DNA of 64,000 nt from Spongospora subterranea f. sp. subterranea. Lineage: Eukaryota > Endomyxa: Phytomyxea > Phytomyxea > Plasmodiophorida. Position 1 is the first letter of the stretch; each line of letters starts with the position of its first letter. A model generated the notes under the pieces. It was given only the letters and a program-made list of their open reading frames with translations. It did no database searches and was not told the DNA's origin. The translations under genes and the position numbers were made by a program. The DNA lies in NCBI GenBank assembly GCA_049724395.1, contig JAUGWO010000207.1, positions 19,935 through 83,934 of the forward strand. The letters are read 5' to 3'. Below, piece after piece: positions 32,707 through 45,067 of the stretch.

Positions 32707-35700
32707 CTAGAGCGGGTTCGATTCGCCCATCATCTCTTGAACGATCTGCGCCATCTGCAGCACGTCCTTGACGGCGAGGACGGCGGCGCCGTCATCCACC
32801 GATCGGGCCGTGGGATGCCGTTCGTCGCGGACGAGCTGTAGTTGGGTCGGGGTCTGTAGCAGCTGCCTCATGGCCGGCGCCAGTTCGAAACAGTTCTGGT
32901 AGAGATCGGCGCGACCGAACACGTACAGACCTGCACACCGATTGTTGAGCGAATTTGCGAAACACGATTCCGCATTTGACATCAGAAACACTGTGTGGAG
33001 AACAAAAACAAACGCATCGAGAAACCCAACGGGAAATGACACTTCAGAGCGTGACGATTTTACCGAATCGAGCGCGAGATAGTGCCACGACCAATCGTCT
33101 GACATCGCGAATGTGCCCAACATTACGCGTCCGGACCAACGACAACAGGACGATATCGTTCTGTTGACCCTGGAACCGATCCACTGAGATTTACGGGTCA
33201 GAGATCGCGTTGAGAACGGCGGCCACGCGTTGAATACCGGTTGTGATCTTATGCGGATGGCCGATCGGCCCCGAACAGCGCGCGTTGAACACGTCGCGCA
33301 GCAACTGCTTCTGGCCATTGTACGTGGTGATCACCGATATTCGCGATGCCGGATGGCCGACAAGGCGAAGATATATGTACCTGCATTATCGGTGTTGGAA
33401 TTAAAATACCAGCACGAGACGATAACGAGGGAACCAAAAAAACCGCGATCAGGAAATGGAAGAAGAACAAAATGGTGTGCGCTGAAAACAAAAACAACAA
33501 ACGCTGTGCGTTGAACAGGAAAACAAATAATGTTGCGCTTCAAAACACAGCAAAGTGAAGAACTGGATGGACCAACACTTGGACAAGGTATTCGGCTTCG
33601 CCCAGATTCTGATAGAAATACGGCGACGGTTGCGACTCGCCGCGCCCCTCGAAATCGCCAACGTCCACGAACTGGTGGGTGTGGCGCAATCCGGCGTTGG
33701 CCAGCAGGTAGTAGCCGGCCGTCACCGACGGCATGTTGCCCAGGACCGGGTAGCGCCAGCTGAACAGCGACGCGATCGCCGGGCGCGTTCGTCCCTGGAA
33801 CGTTCGGGGGTCAGCGACGATTTTCGGGATTCGATGGGCGAATTTGTTTGTTTTGCGGGAAAACCCAATGAAGTTCGTTACGAACATGAAACTAGTTGAA
33901 TTTTACCTGGCTGTTGAGCTGAATGGCGGGAACGCCGATACGGACGAGGCGAGCGAACAACGACTGATCGAGGTGCGCGTAGGTCTGGATGGCCTGGTTC
34001 TGGATCACGGGCGGCAACTGGCGATCGTCGCCCAGAAGAACGATGCGCTTTAAAAGCCAGCCGAACTCTTTCGGTGGCGAACACACGACGATGAGAAAGA
34101 GCGCAAATTCGTTGGGCGGTGAACCGTACCGGGATCGGGCGATTGTGTCAGGAGCGGGATGCAGGTCTCGAGGTCCAGCACCTGCCCCGCCTCTTCCATG
34201 ATCATCGAATGGAACCGGAACCTAAATCCCAGCGCGATTGTGTTAGAACGGAACGTCCCCGTGGCGCGAAAGAGTCAGGTGCTCACCCTTGATCGATCAG
34301 GTCGTGACGCTTCAGCGACGCGTGCGTACAGGTCATGGCGACGATGCGAGCGTGTTTCATGAGCAAATAGTCGGCACGATCGCGACCTGACAGCGTTGAA
34401 ATCAGATACCACAAAGAACAGCGTACGGAACATGATAAAATCGGCGAGATTTCAATAAAATTTCCAGAAAACGAACTTTGCGCAATGAACGAAATCGACA
34501 AACGAAGGAGACTCGAACCTCGACGCAAAACCTCAAACGGTCGGCATTCGCGCAGCTGCAAGAACATGCGATTCAGATGGGCGAAACAGCGGTCGGCGAT
34601 GGCCGAGCGTTCGTCGGCTTTGTCCTCGGGGAATATCGTGTTCTGGAAGTACTTGGCGAAGGGGAACGCGGCGGGTTGGGAGTCAGCTTCCCTGGAAACG
34701 AGGTGATGTTAAAAGCAACGTTGGACGGCGAATACACCGTCTCCAACACACAATGTGAAGAAGACGACGACATTGGCCAAAACAGATGAAATAATTTGAC
34801 AAAATGAGGCGAAACAGAAACACAATATCGTCGAACAACATAAACGGAACATACCTAAACTCCTTCATTTTCGGCTGAAGAACGTCCTTGTAGAAAATGG
34901 CGGCGGCGTCGCACGACGATGATGGCAGCGCCGGCTCCCTGTCGATGGACTGCGCCAACTGGGCGACCTGCGACAGCAGCATCAGGCGCCGACCCAACAT
35001 AAAATCGATCCGCCCGCGCGAGCTGAAATCGGTCTCCAGCCCAGACGATCCGGCGTCGGCCGCCTCCCGAAGCCGCCGCAGCTCTTTGTGCCCTTGCCCT
35101 AAACATCGTTGGAATTGAGCTCAGACTTTCGGAACAGTTTCCAGGAAAACGGTTTTGAGAAAAAAGAGCGAAAGGCGCAAAAAAGGGGAAATGCGATGGA
35201 GATGGAAAGAACGTTGCTCATTTCTACCTAATCTGAGCATTAGACCGGGATCGATATCCTTCAGGCAGAGCTTGCTGAACAAGTCGTTGAGGGCGTGATT
35301 GCTGTGCGTCACCAACAGGATCCGTTCGCGGGGGAACTGGTGGTGCAGGTTCACGATCGTCTGGACGGCCACGTCGGTCTTGCCGGTTCCCGGCGGACCG
35401 ACCACCAGGGTGAGACCCGGCTGGCAACCGGATACGATTGCTTCCACCTGCGCCACAATCGTCAGCGATAAGAAATCGCAGAAGCCAACAAAAATAATGA
35501 ACTGAAGAGAACAACGAACGAAAGGAATCGAAGAAAACACCGAATGAAAGGAGTCGGAGAAAACGACGAACAAAACGGAATCGAATAAAACAACGACGAG
35601 AAACCCCCAACCTGGACGGGGGTGAACGGAATCGTGTTGCGAAGATGGGACGCGTAATACGACATGGATGACGACGAATACGACGTGACATTGGCGACGA

Positions 35701-38700
35701 ACGGTTTCGGTGCGGCGTCAACGGGCGAGCTGGACAGCAATCGCTCTACCAACTCGGGTTTCTTCCCGGCCGTGGACTGGCCCATCTCGGCCAGCATCTC
35801 GCGAAGCTGCGATACCTGCCCAAACGCTAATTGAATATGGAATTTCTTCTGAGCTAGAAAAACGCGGGTGATGTTTAAACACACACGAAACCGAGTTTGA
35901 ATCAAGAAAACGGAAAACGACAACGCCAACAACCTTGAGACGATTTAGCTGTTCCTGCGACGACGGGGAGGGCTCGATGGCGTCGGCGTTATCGGTTGAT
36001 GAAGAGCGAACGGCATTGAGAAAGGTAAGACGATATGGTGGACCGTTGGCCTCGTCCGACAACTCGATCTGATACGACGGAAACGACGCCCTGAGATGGT
36101 CGTCGTCCACGCACGTGTCGTGCAGGTCGACGTGGTCGAGCTGGTTGGCCAGCGACGGGTACGTGGCTTGATCTGGCGCGCCATAACCCAGGAACACCTA
36201 TGACGATATTCAGCAAAAAACATCGACCGCCGCCGAAATTGGTATCGAATCAACAACCAACGCAACGCCATTGTACCTCTTTGAACCATTCCGGCACGCT
36301 AACGTCCATCTGCATGATGTCGCGAATCGACTCAAGCACGGCCTTGAAATTGTTCTCCTTGGGGCGCCGGCGGACCAGCAGGTTCAGAGTGTTGTACAGC
36401 GACGTCCCCGTGACATCCGAAATCTGGCACCACCGAAACTCGGTCAGACGACGTGAACGGCAAAACATACAGCACGGCAATGACCATCTCTGCAGAAAAC
36501 AAACAGATTCGACAACCAAAACGACAAACTAGAACCTTTCGAAGAGTGAAATCGCAACATTGAACCAAAACGAAAAGCGGATGGAGTTGAATTGTGGAAT
36601 TTTGATCCAAAACGAGGCGACAATGGTCAATCGAGTTTTTGAACCAAAAGAAAACGGCAATGAAGTTTGAAATCTAAAACCAAAGACGAAACGCGGATGG
36701 TGTTAAATTGCAACTTTGAATGAAAACAAAACGCGGATGGAGTTGATTTCGGGTTTTGATCCAAAACGAGACGAGTTCAAATTTAGGACAAAAAACCGAA
36801 ACGCGGATGGTGTTGGATGATCGTGCCTCGGATGAGCGCTGCGACGCGTCAAGGTCGATCTTGTATTGGGCACTGTCGAAGGCGACCGTGAAAGTGCGCA
36901 TGAATCCGATCGGATTGGGGTTCTGGAAGTCGATCAGGCGCCCCGACCCGTCCTTCACCGAGACCACCTCGCAGCCGCGGACGCGGCTGGAGAGCTGCGC
37001 GATCGACTCCTGTGTTCGCCAACCAACACGATCAGTGACATGAGGCGGGCACGAGTTGACGACCAGGAATCGATTACGATATCGTGATGAAGCGTCCGAC
37101 TGCCCTCGTTCTTAGCGCCACGTTCATCGCCGTCAACCGAATCCGAATGCGTTGTCGCCCGAATCTGGACAAACGCTCGATCACGGGGAAAGGGGGAGGG
37201 GGTTAGTGGATAAAACGCACCTCCAACGCGAACAGTACGTCGTGCTCCTTGATTTCGTCCCACTCTTGACGCGCAACGCCCCGGAACGGGCGAAGGTCGA
37301 CCTCAATTTCTGCAAATTCACACCCGTTAAAACCGACGAAAACGTGTTACGAGTTGAGCGAGGTCGGTCGTCAATAAAACGGGGGCGCAACACAACGAGG
37401 AGAGCAACACATGATTACCCGCCAGAACCGTCGAAGGTTTATCCTCGCCAACCTTGTTCCGCCCAACGTGCGTGATGGCGATCACGTTGATGGGCGCCGC
37501 CATTCGCCACCAGCCCGTGAATATCGTCACCCCCGTGTCTGGGTGGATTCGCGGATCCATTCGGGAAACGGCCATGCAGATGTCCTGCGAATGTTCATCA
37601 GAAACCAATTCGTCCGGACCCGTGAACGACAAATCGGCCAAAAATTTGATGAAAAAACAACAAAACTATTTGTTCGAAAACACTATGATTTCAACGACGG
37701 ACCTGTCGGATCTGGTAAGTCGATTCGAGACGGTAAAGGTGAAAATTTCGGATCAGGTAGTCGTGCATCGATATGAACTGCAGATTGAGCTTGGGCAACG
37801 GAAGGCAGGACAAATCCTCGCGTTGACCTGAGGACGTGAAATTTGAGGGCGGAGATGCGGTGGCGGATCTGGCGAAGGCGGAACTGACGGTCGGGGACGA
37901 GGTTGGTGTCGAAGATGATGGCCTCGGTCGGGTACAGGGGCAGCTGCGACACCTCCTGGCGTTTCGACGGTTTTCGGCAGTAGACGCGAACGAAGACCTG
38001 CTCGATCAGGGGGCGCGGCAGGGCGCGGTCGAGGTCGGATTCGGGGTCGATAAGGTCCAGACGCGACGCCAGCTCGACCAGCTGCTCGTGGGAGAGCGGC
38101 GCCAGGTACCCGGTCAGCGACTCGGGCTTGTCGACGGCGCCGATCGGGGCCAGCGCCATCGCCAGCCTGAACGAACGCCGAATGAGGAACACAACGCGGA
38201 CAGGGACGGGCGTAAACACAGTACAATTCCGGTTGATGATGTTTGAACGCGATACGCTGAAGAATCTGTAGACGATGGTAATGGCGCTGCTCCATCTCTG
38301 TGTCCGATAACGGCTCGCCGGTGCGGTCGTCGATCGGGAAATCCATGTACGACTCGAGAACGCCCAGCATTTGTCGGCACAATCGCGAATCCCGAAAACC
38401 TGAACAACCAACGCACGTTGTCAAACCGATTTTGTCACCGGGGTGGTCGTCGCCGAACCAAACACGCACCGTCACTGAGGTGCGCCCGTTCGATAACATG
38501 GGACGCGACGATCACGGGTCGAATGAAGCGGCGCGTCGGAAGCTGCGACACCATGTCGGTCAGCAATTCGACAAAGCGCGACGCGTAGGCCGGATCGATA
38601 TCGGGGTCGTCCAGGCAGTGAATGAACTGGTAGATCAGGCTCCAGAACAGAGCCGCCGCCGGCGATGACGGGTCCGGTGCGGTTCGAGAGTAGATGGGTG

Positions 38701-39614
38701 AGAGGTCGGGGTGGTCGCGGAAGAGCTGGGCGCGGGCGCGACCGGGAAGGCGGACCCAGAGCGGTAGGGATGCGAACGACAGCGCCACCGACCGGACCAA
38801 CGCGTTCTCCAACGATTGGTAGGCTGTGATCAGGAACAGGATGAACGACGCCTGTTCGTGCGGCGATAGCGATTGCGTGTGGATCAGGAAACATTCGGAC
38901 AGGAGGCGTTTGAAATCGCCCGGGCGCGACTCGAAACAACCTGAAACACAAACACGCACACGGGAGCGTGAATACACGCGCGAAAACCGACGAGAGCAAG
39001 GCGATGGATTACCCCAGGTCGGAATGTTCAGGCGGATCTTCTCGTTGATCAGGGCGATCACCGACAGCACGAACGGTTTCGTCGGTTTCATTTCGGCGTG
39101 AAAGTGTTTCCATAGATAGCTACACAAACAAGATGAGAACGGCGATTCCGCGGTGGCGACAAAAACCACAAACAGAAAAAACAAAAAAATGAAACGGGGA
39201 TTTTCGCGAAGGCGAAAAAACCAAAAAAAACAACACAATCTACTTTTCCAGATAGGAGCTCATCTCCAATATACTGAGTCCCAGATTGTCCTCGGAATTG
39301 TGGATGAAATCGACATAAACCCGGTCGACCAGGCGGTCGTCGAATTTCGTTGTCGTCGCCGTCGTCGTGTCCGGTCCATCGCGGGCCCAGTTGTCGTTGG
39401 CGACGGCCGTCAGCGGATGGGTGCGCAGATCCGACACCGAGATCGGCGTCGCCATTTCCTCTTCCCTTGCCCGATTTCGAATGTGCGCGACCCGCAATTG
39501 CACTGGTCTGTAGCGCCATATTGCCGTGTCGCCCAAGTTCCGCTGCTGTTGTTGTGGTTTCGTTTCCCGCGTCCCCACGATGTTTGGCGTGTCGCCCCAG
39601 GACAGCGGGGTCAC
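32707..39614 (-). CDS. AQR: Intron-binding protein Aquarius (spliceosomal SF1 helicase) with SAP-like insertion
   Basis: Spliceosome-associated UPF1-like helicase that contacts the intron upstream of the branch site. Twenty-three exons: 39614-39244, 39119-39013, 38940-38470, 38399-38225, 38166-37889, 37827-37703, 37584-37419, 37309-37221, 37164-37078, 37009-36803, 36423-36277, 36197-35934, 35815-35612, 35447-35228, 35098-34855, 34691-34519, 34386-34287, 34221-34130, 34067-33907, 33794-33577, 33380-33238, 33183-33064 and 32930-32707; 1,461 residues, close to the human length. Recognised in order: ARM-like N-terminus (SYLENYLWKHF), [26 protein letters not shown], Walker [71 protein letters not shown]. 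An ATG at 39455 is an alternative start. The exon 10/11 junction is uncertain. Residues 822-856 look like a SAP motif, not expected here. Confidence 0.93.
36560..36815 (-). repeat. Degenerate repeat in a long Aquarius intron
   Basis: CATCCGCGTTTCG-like segments recur about four times (reverse complements at about 36574, 36692, 36734 and 36802), with GTTTTGGATCAAAA twice between them. The last copy coincides with the predicted exon 10 donor, so the intron (379 nt against the usual 55-130) may have grown by repetition of its own 5' end. Confidence 0.55.
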
Positions 39615-40551
39615 GGTTGTTCATGGCGTCGAACCGTAGCGAACTGGCGAGCGATAACGACCCGGTGTGAAGAACATTGAACAGAATGGCATCTCTTCAA
39701 TAAAAGAGAATGCGTTATGTTTATTGTTCATTGGTCGCCGTGCTGTTTTCCCTTATGCCAATCTGTCGACACGATCTCGTGACGATCGTTCGTGGCGCGA
39801 ATGTTACATCAGCGAATTCGTTGAAATGACTGAACGGACAGGTGTGTAGTCGTTGGTCCCGTTCCAAAGGTACGATCAAGCACGTTGTCCGTAAAGCTCA
39901 CGACGGGCGTTCAAGTAACGATCCGTCTGACGTCGCCCAAGGATTCACTATGGTGGATCATAGGCCCCGCCACGCTGAGCGACGACAGCGACCCGGATCA
40001 TATCCTCGACCTTCCTGTACCAGATAGAGCTTGCGTGGGTAAAATAGGGACTCCCTCGCATTCCACAGATTTCCGTATGGGTATGGTCTGGCGCCATCTT
40101 GGCATGGCGCCAGTTGAACTGCCGTTGACCCACGTTGAACATTGCGGACGGACTCCCCCCCCCTTCTTACGTGTCATGATCATTGGCGGTGTAACGTCAT
40201 CACCCAGTCTCGGGATAATCCGCCTTCAGAGTGTTACACAGTGTTGGGTGATTCATCATGAACCGTCACAGGGTCGTGAAGGGAAACGGGGCGCCTCCCT
40301 CTCTCTCCCTGTCAGTATAGTCGTCCTCTCTGTTGACGATCCCTCCACAGTTCAACACACGACACACTCTCTCTCTGTGTTGTGTTTCATTAATAGGAAT
40401 AATCGAACTCACTTCGCTATTGTTGTTGATCGGTCTCGATCTGGTGGATTCCCCCGCTGGAAGGATCGGGGCGGTCGGCTGGACGAGAGGATACCCGCCC
40501 TCAGTGGTCTTCCGGATACCGTGCGGTCCCGCGTGACATTCCTACGGTATC
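39615..40551. other. Region between Aquarius and the membrane-protein gene
   Basis: Presumed divergent promoters. A long open plus-strand stretch (about 39885-40643) exists but has no ATG at its start and no domain; it overlaps the next gene in another frame. A short CT-rich run occurs near 40300-40375. Confidence 0.4.
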
Positions 40552-41948
40552 ATGCTGTCGGAACCGCTGGCGTCGGGCTCCTGGCCTCAGCCGTTGCTGG
40601 GAATCGGCGTCCAGAGATCTGGCCTAACCCACCTTGGACCTAGAACGCGTATATCTCGTTCCAGTAAGATATTTCTCACTGCCGTTATAGCCCATTCATT
40701 CCTGGTAATCTGCGATTGGGCTCTAGGGAAAATTTATTTATTTAATCACGAACCGATTTCATAGGTAGCGACAACACGGCTCCTAACAGATATTGTCTGG
40801 AAACTTCCCGCTGTTGCGAGCCATGGCTTATTGGATTCTGGCCAAAATTACTGGTTTTTCATTTGCTTTATTATTAGCGCTGTGTATAACGTCATTTTTG
40901 CATTTGACGCCGTTTTCAACGAGTCACGACCTGCTCTTTTCGCCTGTATCGGATCATCGCTACTCCTAGCGATGCGTTCGATTATTGAATTTTCCTATAA
41001 GGAATCGGCATGCTCCGAGGCCTCTATAAACTGGATTTGCATTCCAGGTATGAACAATCCATGGTGCAGCCTCATTGCAGGTTTTTTCAAGTGCTATATC
41101 TAGGGTTAATAGAGGTTGTTTGTTATCAACTGTTTTTAATTGGGCTTGGGCTTGGTAGCGTGATTACCCAGATGGGATTCCGGTATCTGTTTCGCACTGA
41201 TTTTCAAATCGAAAAGTGCACCTAATGTTTTGCCTTATTTAGGTTTTATCGCATTGTTGGCGCAGACCTGTCTCTCCGCGAGATTTACGAGCGCTATGTC
41301 CAATTTGTAACCATTTACCGTTTAAATCAGGTACATTGTCGACGTTGTTGTTTGTTTGTCAATTATTCCGACACATTCTTGTTCAGCAACTGACGCTAAT
41401 TGCATTTGTAACGGCGTTCTTCTTCACTAAGGGACCATTTCTTACAAGCGCGGGGATTTTGTTCTTCTTGGCGGATATAGCGTTTCAGTTTGTCTCGGTT
41501 GCAGCTGTCCATATTGAGGATTCGCGGACGACTCATATGACAATAATGCTCTCCTGTTTCACTCCTCTCTATTTGACTGTACTCTTATTTACTTTAGCGG
41601 GTACGCTAGTTGGCCGTTGTTTGCATCCCCAAAAAAACTGAAGTTATATCAGGCCAACCGTTCTTTTTTGATGGGCTTATGCTGTTCAAAGTATTTGTCA
41701 TCATATTCCTGGCTATTCTCAGTCGCCTAGCTGCTGTTGTGTGTATTCACCGCCTTCGTTCAAGTTATGGCCAGGGATTCACAACTCAGATTCTTCCTAA
41801 GCTCAATCGATCTGCACTTGCTTTACCATGTTGTCGTTGGATCCCGTTTGCTCGTAGACCTATTTTGGGTTCGTCGCTGAGCGATACCCCTGAATACCGA
41901 GTTCAATCTGAACCCCCACATCAACAATCGTCAGCTGCTGATTTATGA
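40552..41948 (+). CDS. Polytopic membrane protein, unknown function
   Basis: Six exons, 40552-40704, 40765-41047, 41092-41182, 41243-41330, 41387-41600 and 41653-41948 (TGA), all in phase, giving 374 residues. Introns are 44-60 nt. There are about seven or eight hydrophobic segments, for example FICFIISAVYNVIFAF, ACIGSSLLLAMRSIIEF, LFLIGLGLGSVIT, LTLIAFVTAFFF, LYLTVLLFTLA and VFVIIFLAILSRLAAVV. In the middle is a loop FYRIVGADLSLREIYERYVQF. Fungal membrane proteins of unknown function with a similar Y/F-R-x-V-G-A-D..Y..Y..F loop come to mind, but I cannot name a family with confidence. The C-terminal tail is Ser/Pro-rich and probably cytosolic. The exon 3 donor was chosen to give a normal 60-nt intron; a 27-nt alternative exists. 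Confidence 0.75.
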
Positions 41949-42019
41949 AGCACTTACATATCTTTCCCCCAAATCCTAGACAGCTATTACTCTATACAGA
42001 ACCGACACCTATTTGCGAT

Positions 42020-43960
42020 TTATTCATTCTTCTTCACAATCGTCATTGTTTGTTTTGATATTCGGATTGTGATGCGTTTGCGTGGTTCGTATTCGCCATC
42101 TGATCGTCGACGTTTCCCTTCCCGTACGCTCTCTGGAAGATCGATGAAATCTTCGGGGCGCGTCTCGAACGGTCCGATTGTCTTGTTCGGGGATCGCGCT
42201 GAGTATAATTTAATTAACTGCCTGGCCCTGTTGAACAGTGGCTCCGATCTGGCTGGATCCGCTTGTATCTCCACGGGCGAGGGCCAGTCGAAATCGGGGT
42301 CTGAGAACATCTCCTGCCATTGGCCAATCCCATGGCGCGCGATCCCTTTCAGCAGGTCCACGTCGTGTGTGATCTGCCACCATGACGGCAGGCTGGTGGT
42401 GGCAGGCGGGGGGCATTCCGACAACACCAGCTGCGACAGATCGCTGTGAGACAGAACTCGTGTCCGCAATTCGTGCATCAGCGCGATTCGTTTCCTGAAC
42501 TTCTTGGCCACGACTCGTGTCATGACCCCGTTGTCCGCATCATTGGCGTCGTGCACGTCGTTCCCAGAACCCAGCAGGCCGGGCGCCATCTTGGCCGATT
42601 CATCGCAGAACGCCTGGAATATTTTCTGCACGAGGCCCAATCAGAACGACGCCGAAATCAGGGAAATCGCAAACCTACCGCTAGAGAGCTGTTTTGCTTG
42701 TAGCGAAGCCCATCCCTTCTTCGTATCGCCGACCAGTCGATTTTCCCATCGGGTTGGCGCCCAATGCCATGGATCATCAACGCCCGCATGAAATCCACTC
42801 GTTGCCTTTTCGTGAACAGCTGAGACCGCTCTTCGTCCGTGGGTTTGATGGCGCCCAGCGACGGTTTCGCCTTGACCGCGACGCCGTTGCCGGCGGGGGA
42901 GACGTCCAGCGTGTCACTCAGCAGTCGATCCAGACGCGCCGTCAACGCTTGCGCCGACGGCCAGCACACGTCCCGGTCGATGGCGAACGTCAGCGTCAGG
43001 TCTGTGTGAATGGCGTCGAATTGCGTATAGCCATGGCGATAAGCGCCCATTAACAGTGCACGATCGTCGACCGTGGTCCACGATGGTGTTGGCAGCGTGG
43101 CCGAAGCCATGGCGTTCACGTCGCTGACCAGGTCGTTCCCGAACTGTTCGTGCAGGTCAATCGTCTCCAGCAGCAGGTGCAGCGAACGAAGGCGCCGGGC
43201 CCACAGCGGTGCCGACTTCCTCAGCTGCCGCCAGCTGCAGATCACCTCCGGTGTCTGAACGACCTCGTCCGCGTCCAGAACCGAATCCAGATAGCATCGC
43301 AACGATCCCGCGCAATGCTCGCGAAGACTGGCCATGAACGCGATCGAGAACTGTTCGATCTCGTATGGGATTCGTTTGTGCAGCTCGGCGTGCACCTTCA
43401 CGTCCAGCGGGCGGAAATTGCCGAAATCGAGAACGGCGCGGCAGAAACGATCGCGTTCGGCGATAGACCAGGGGGCTCGGCCCAAGTCGCGCCCGGTCAT
43501 CTTCTCGTTCGGGCGATAGAGCGACATATCATAGGGCCCACGATCGGTGCTGGCCGCCGCCAACAGGAACACGAAATCGTGCTGGCACCGGTTCGAGCAC
43601 GGGACCTGGATGACGTCGCCCGAGTCCAACGGTATCGGCGCCGCCCCGACCGCATAGAGCAGGTCGTTCACGATCAGACCCCCTTTCCCCACTGGTACGA
43701 GCTCGAACCTTCGGATCGACCAATTGAAATGGATCATGGCGTGAAGCCGCCCGATATCTGCACATTCTCCAATATGTAAATCTAAATGGCCATTATCAGT
43801 ATTTTAATGATAAGTGTGACTGTGTTGGCGCCATACCCACGCCACGTTTGTCGCCTTTCCCCAGGCTAACGGTCAGCTTGCGGATGAAGAAGGCGCCCTG
43901 GGCCGACCTGAGGACGGCGAAGGCGGGCGCTGGGCTGGCCGGCATCGCCGCCAATAACAT
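42020..43960 (-). CDS. FHA-like domain fused to CHD6-9-type SANT C-terminal modules, no helicase
   Basis: Exons 43960-43837, 43781-42679 and 42625-42020, in phase, 610 residues; introns 55 and 53 nt. Residues about 15-115 read as an FHA fold (RKLTVSLGKG.., VDLHIGECADIGRLHAMIHF, then PIPLDSGDVIQV..FVFLLA). The usual Arg (GR) and Ser of the phosphothreonine pocket are replaced by Lys and Gly, so binding may be lost. The rest resembles the region after the ATPase of CHD6-9 remodellers: APWSIAERDRFCRAVLDFG (about 144), DDRALLMGAYRHGYTQF (about 280), WPSAQALTARLDRLL, FTKRQRVDFMRALMIHGI (about 365), then LRTRVLSHSDL..PSWWQITHDVDLLKGIARHG (460-508). There is no chromodomain or SNF2 helicase. A nuclear chromatin role is inferred. 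Head to head with the PH gene, 257 bp apart. Confidence 0.8.
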
Positions 43961-44217
43961 GTACCAAGGGAGGAACGGCCCAAACGACCAATGACGGCCG
44001 ATCAAATCGGAGGATCCCCAAATGGACTAACGGGGGGATCACGACGGGTGTACGATCAAACTATATTGATGGACGAGCGAGCGGGAGTCCGCGAGGCGCC
44101 CAATCATTCCTCACGGAGAGGGAGAGCGGGCGATTCCCGCCCGAGATATTCCCTTGGCCATTCGCGGATGCGCACACGCCACCCGCGGCTTGGTTGGTGA
44201 CCATTTAGCGTTACGCG
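43961..44217. promoter_or_regulatory. Divergent promoter of the FHA-CHD and PH genes
   Basis: 257 bp between two opposite ATGs. No clear TATA box; the region is short enough that both genes probably share control elements. Confidence 0.45.
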
Positions 44218-45038
44218 ATGGCGAATCGGGTCCCGGGCCAGCCGTATTGCCCGACGTGCAAATCGCTGCTGAAGGTGGCGCTGGCCGCCGACGCCCACGC
44301 CACCAGCGGCTGGCTGTGGCGCAAGAAATCGCCATTGCACCCGAAGACGCGGCGCTGGTTCGTGGTGGTCGATGGGCATTTGCTGTACTATCGGGACCCG
44401 GCCGAGCTGGGGCGAACGCTGCCCAAGGGCGTCCTGCATTTGCATGAGGGGTCGGCCGTGGATGGGGCCTCCTCGGGCGACCTGCTCGTGTTCTTCGTCT
44501 CTGGGTCTAACAAGGAACTGCGATTAGAGGCACAAAGCGAATCCGATAAACGCCACTGGATCTCCAGGATTTCGGGGGCGGCGACGGCCACGTCGTCGTC
44601 GCCGCATCGTGGCCCGACGATGTTGTGCCCCGAATGCAAGGCGTATATCGACATGGATTCGTTCACCCTGGCGACCCATGTCGGTTGGTTGACCAAACGT
44701 GTAACTGGGAAACCGTCCCTGGACGTGTCGTGTGTGTGTTGATCGGTTGTCGGTGGGTGGTTCTGTTGGTTCAGGGCGGGGATATCAAGACGTGGAAGAG
44801 GCGGTGGGTGGCGCTGGCCGGCTCCCACCTCTGCTACTACCACGACCCGCACGACGTCGCCCAGCTCAAACCGATCAAGATGCTGCACGTGGCGAAACCC
44901 GGGCGCAGCATGGAATGGGGCAAGGAGTTCATGCTCACGGTCGTCAGCGACGAGCGAACCTTTTATTTCGTCGCCGATAACGAGGAGGATTATCAGGGAT
45001 GGACTAAAGTACTCAAAAATCTAAACTTTTTTTGTTGA
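44218..45038 (+). CDS. Tandem PH-domain protein with duplicated CPxC-PH module
   Basis: Exons 44218-44700 and 44775-45038, phase 0, 248 residues; intron 74 nt. Two pleckstrin-homology domains, about 29-122 (SGWLWRKKSP..TRRWFVVVDGHLLYYRDP..KRHWISRI) and about 155-248 (VGWLTKRGGDIKTWKRRWVAL..WTKVLKNL). The basic residues after the first strand suit phosphoinositide binding. Each PH domain is preceded by a CPxCK motif (CPTCK at 11, CPECKAYIDMDSF at 137) about 15-20 residues before it, so a CPxC-PH module appears duplicated. The two CPxC pairs could share one zinc ion; that is inference. It is likely a membrane-recruited adaptor. Confidence 0.85.
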
Positions 45039-45067
45039 ATATCGGAAACTCCTATGCGTCCAACAGT

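Noticed and set aside
39885-40643. 252-codon plus-strand open stretch upstream of the membrane-protein gene
   Set aside because: It lacks an ATG at its start, shows no domain or protein-like repeats, and overlaps the well-supported first exon of the membrane protein in another frame.
41216-41242. 27-nt intron in the membrane-protein gene (donor GTGCAC)
   Set aside because: An in-phase donor at 41183 (GTATCT) gives a normal 60-nt intron, so the very short intron is unnecessary.
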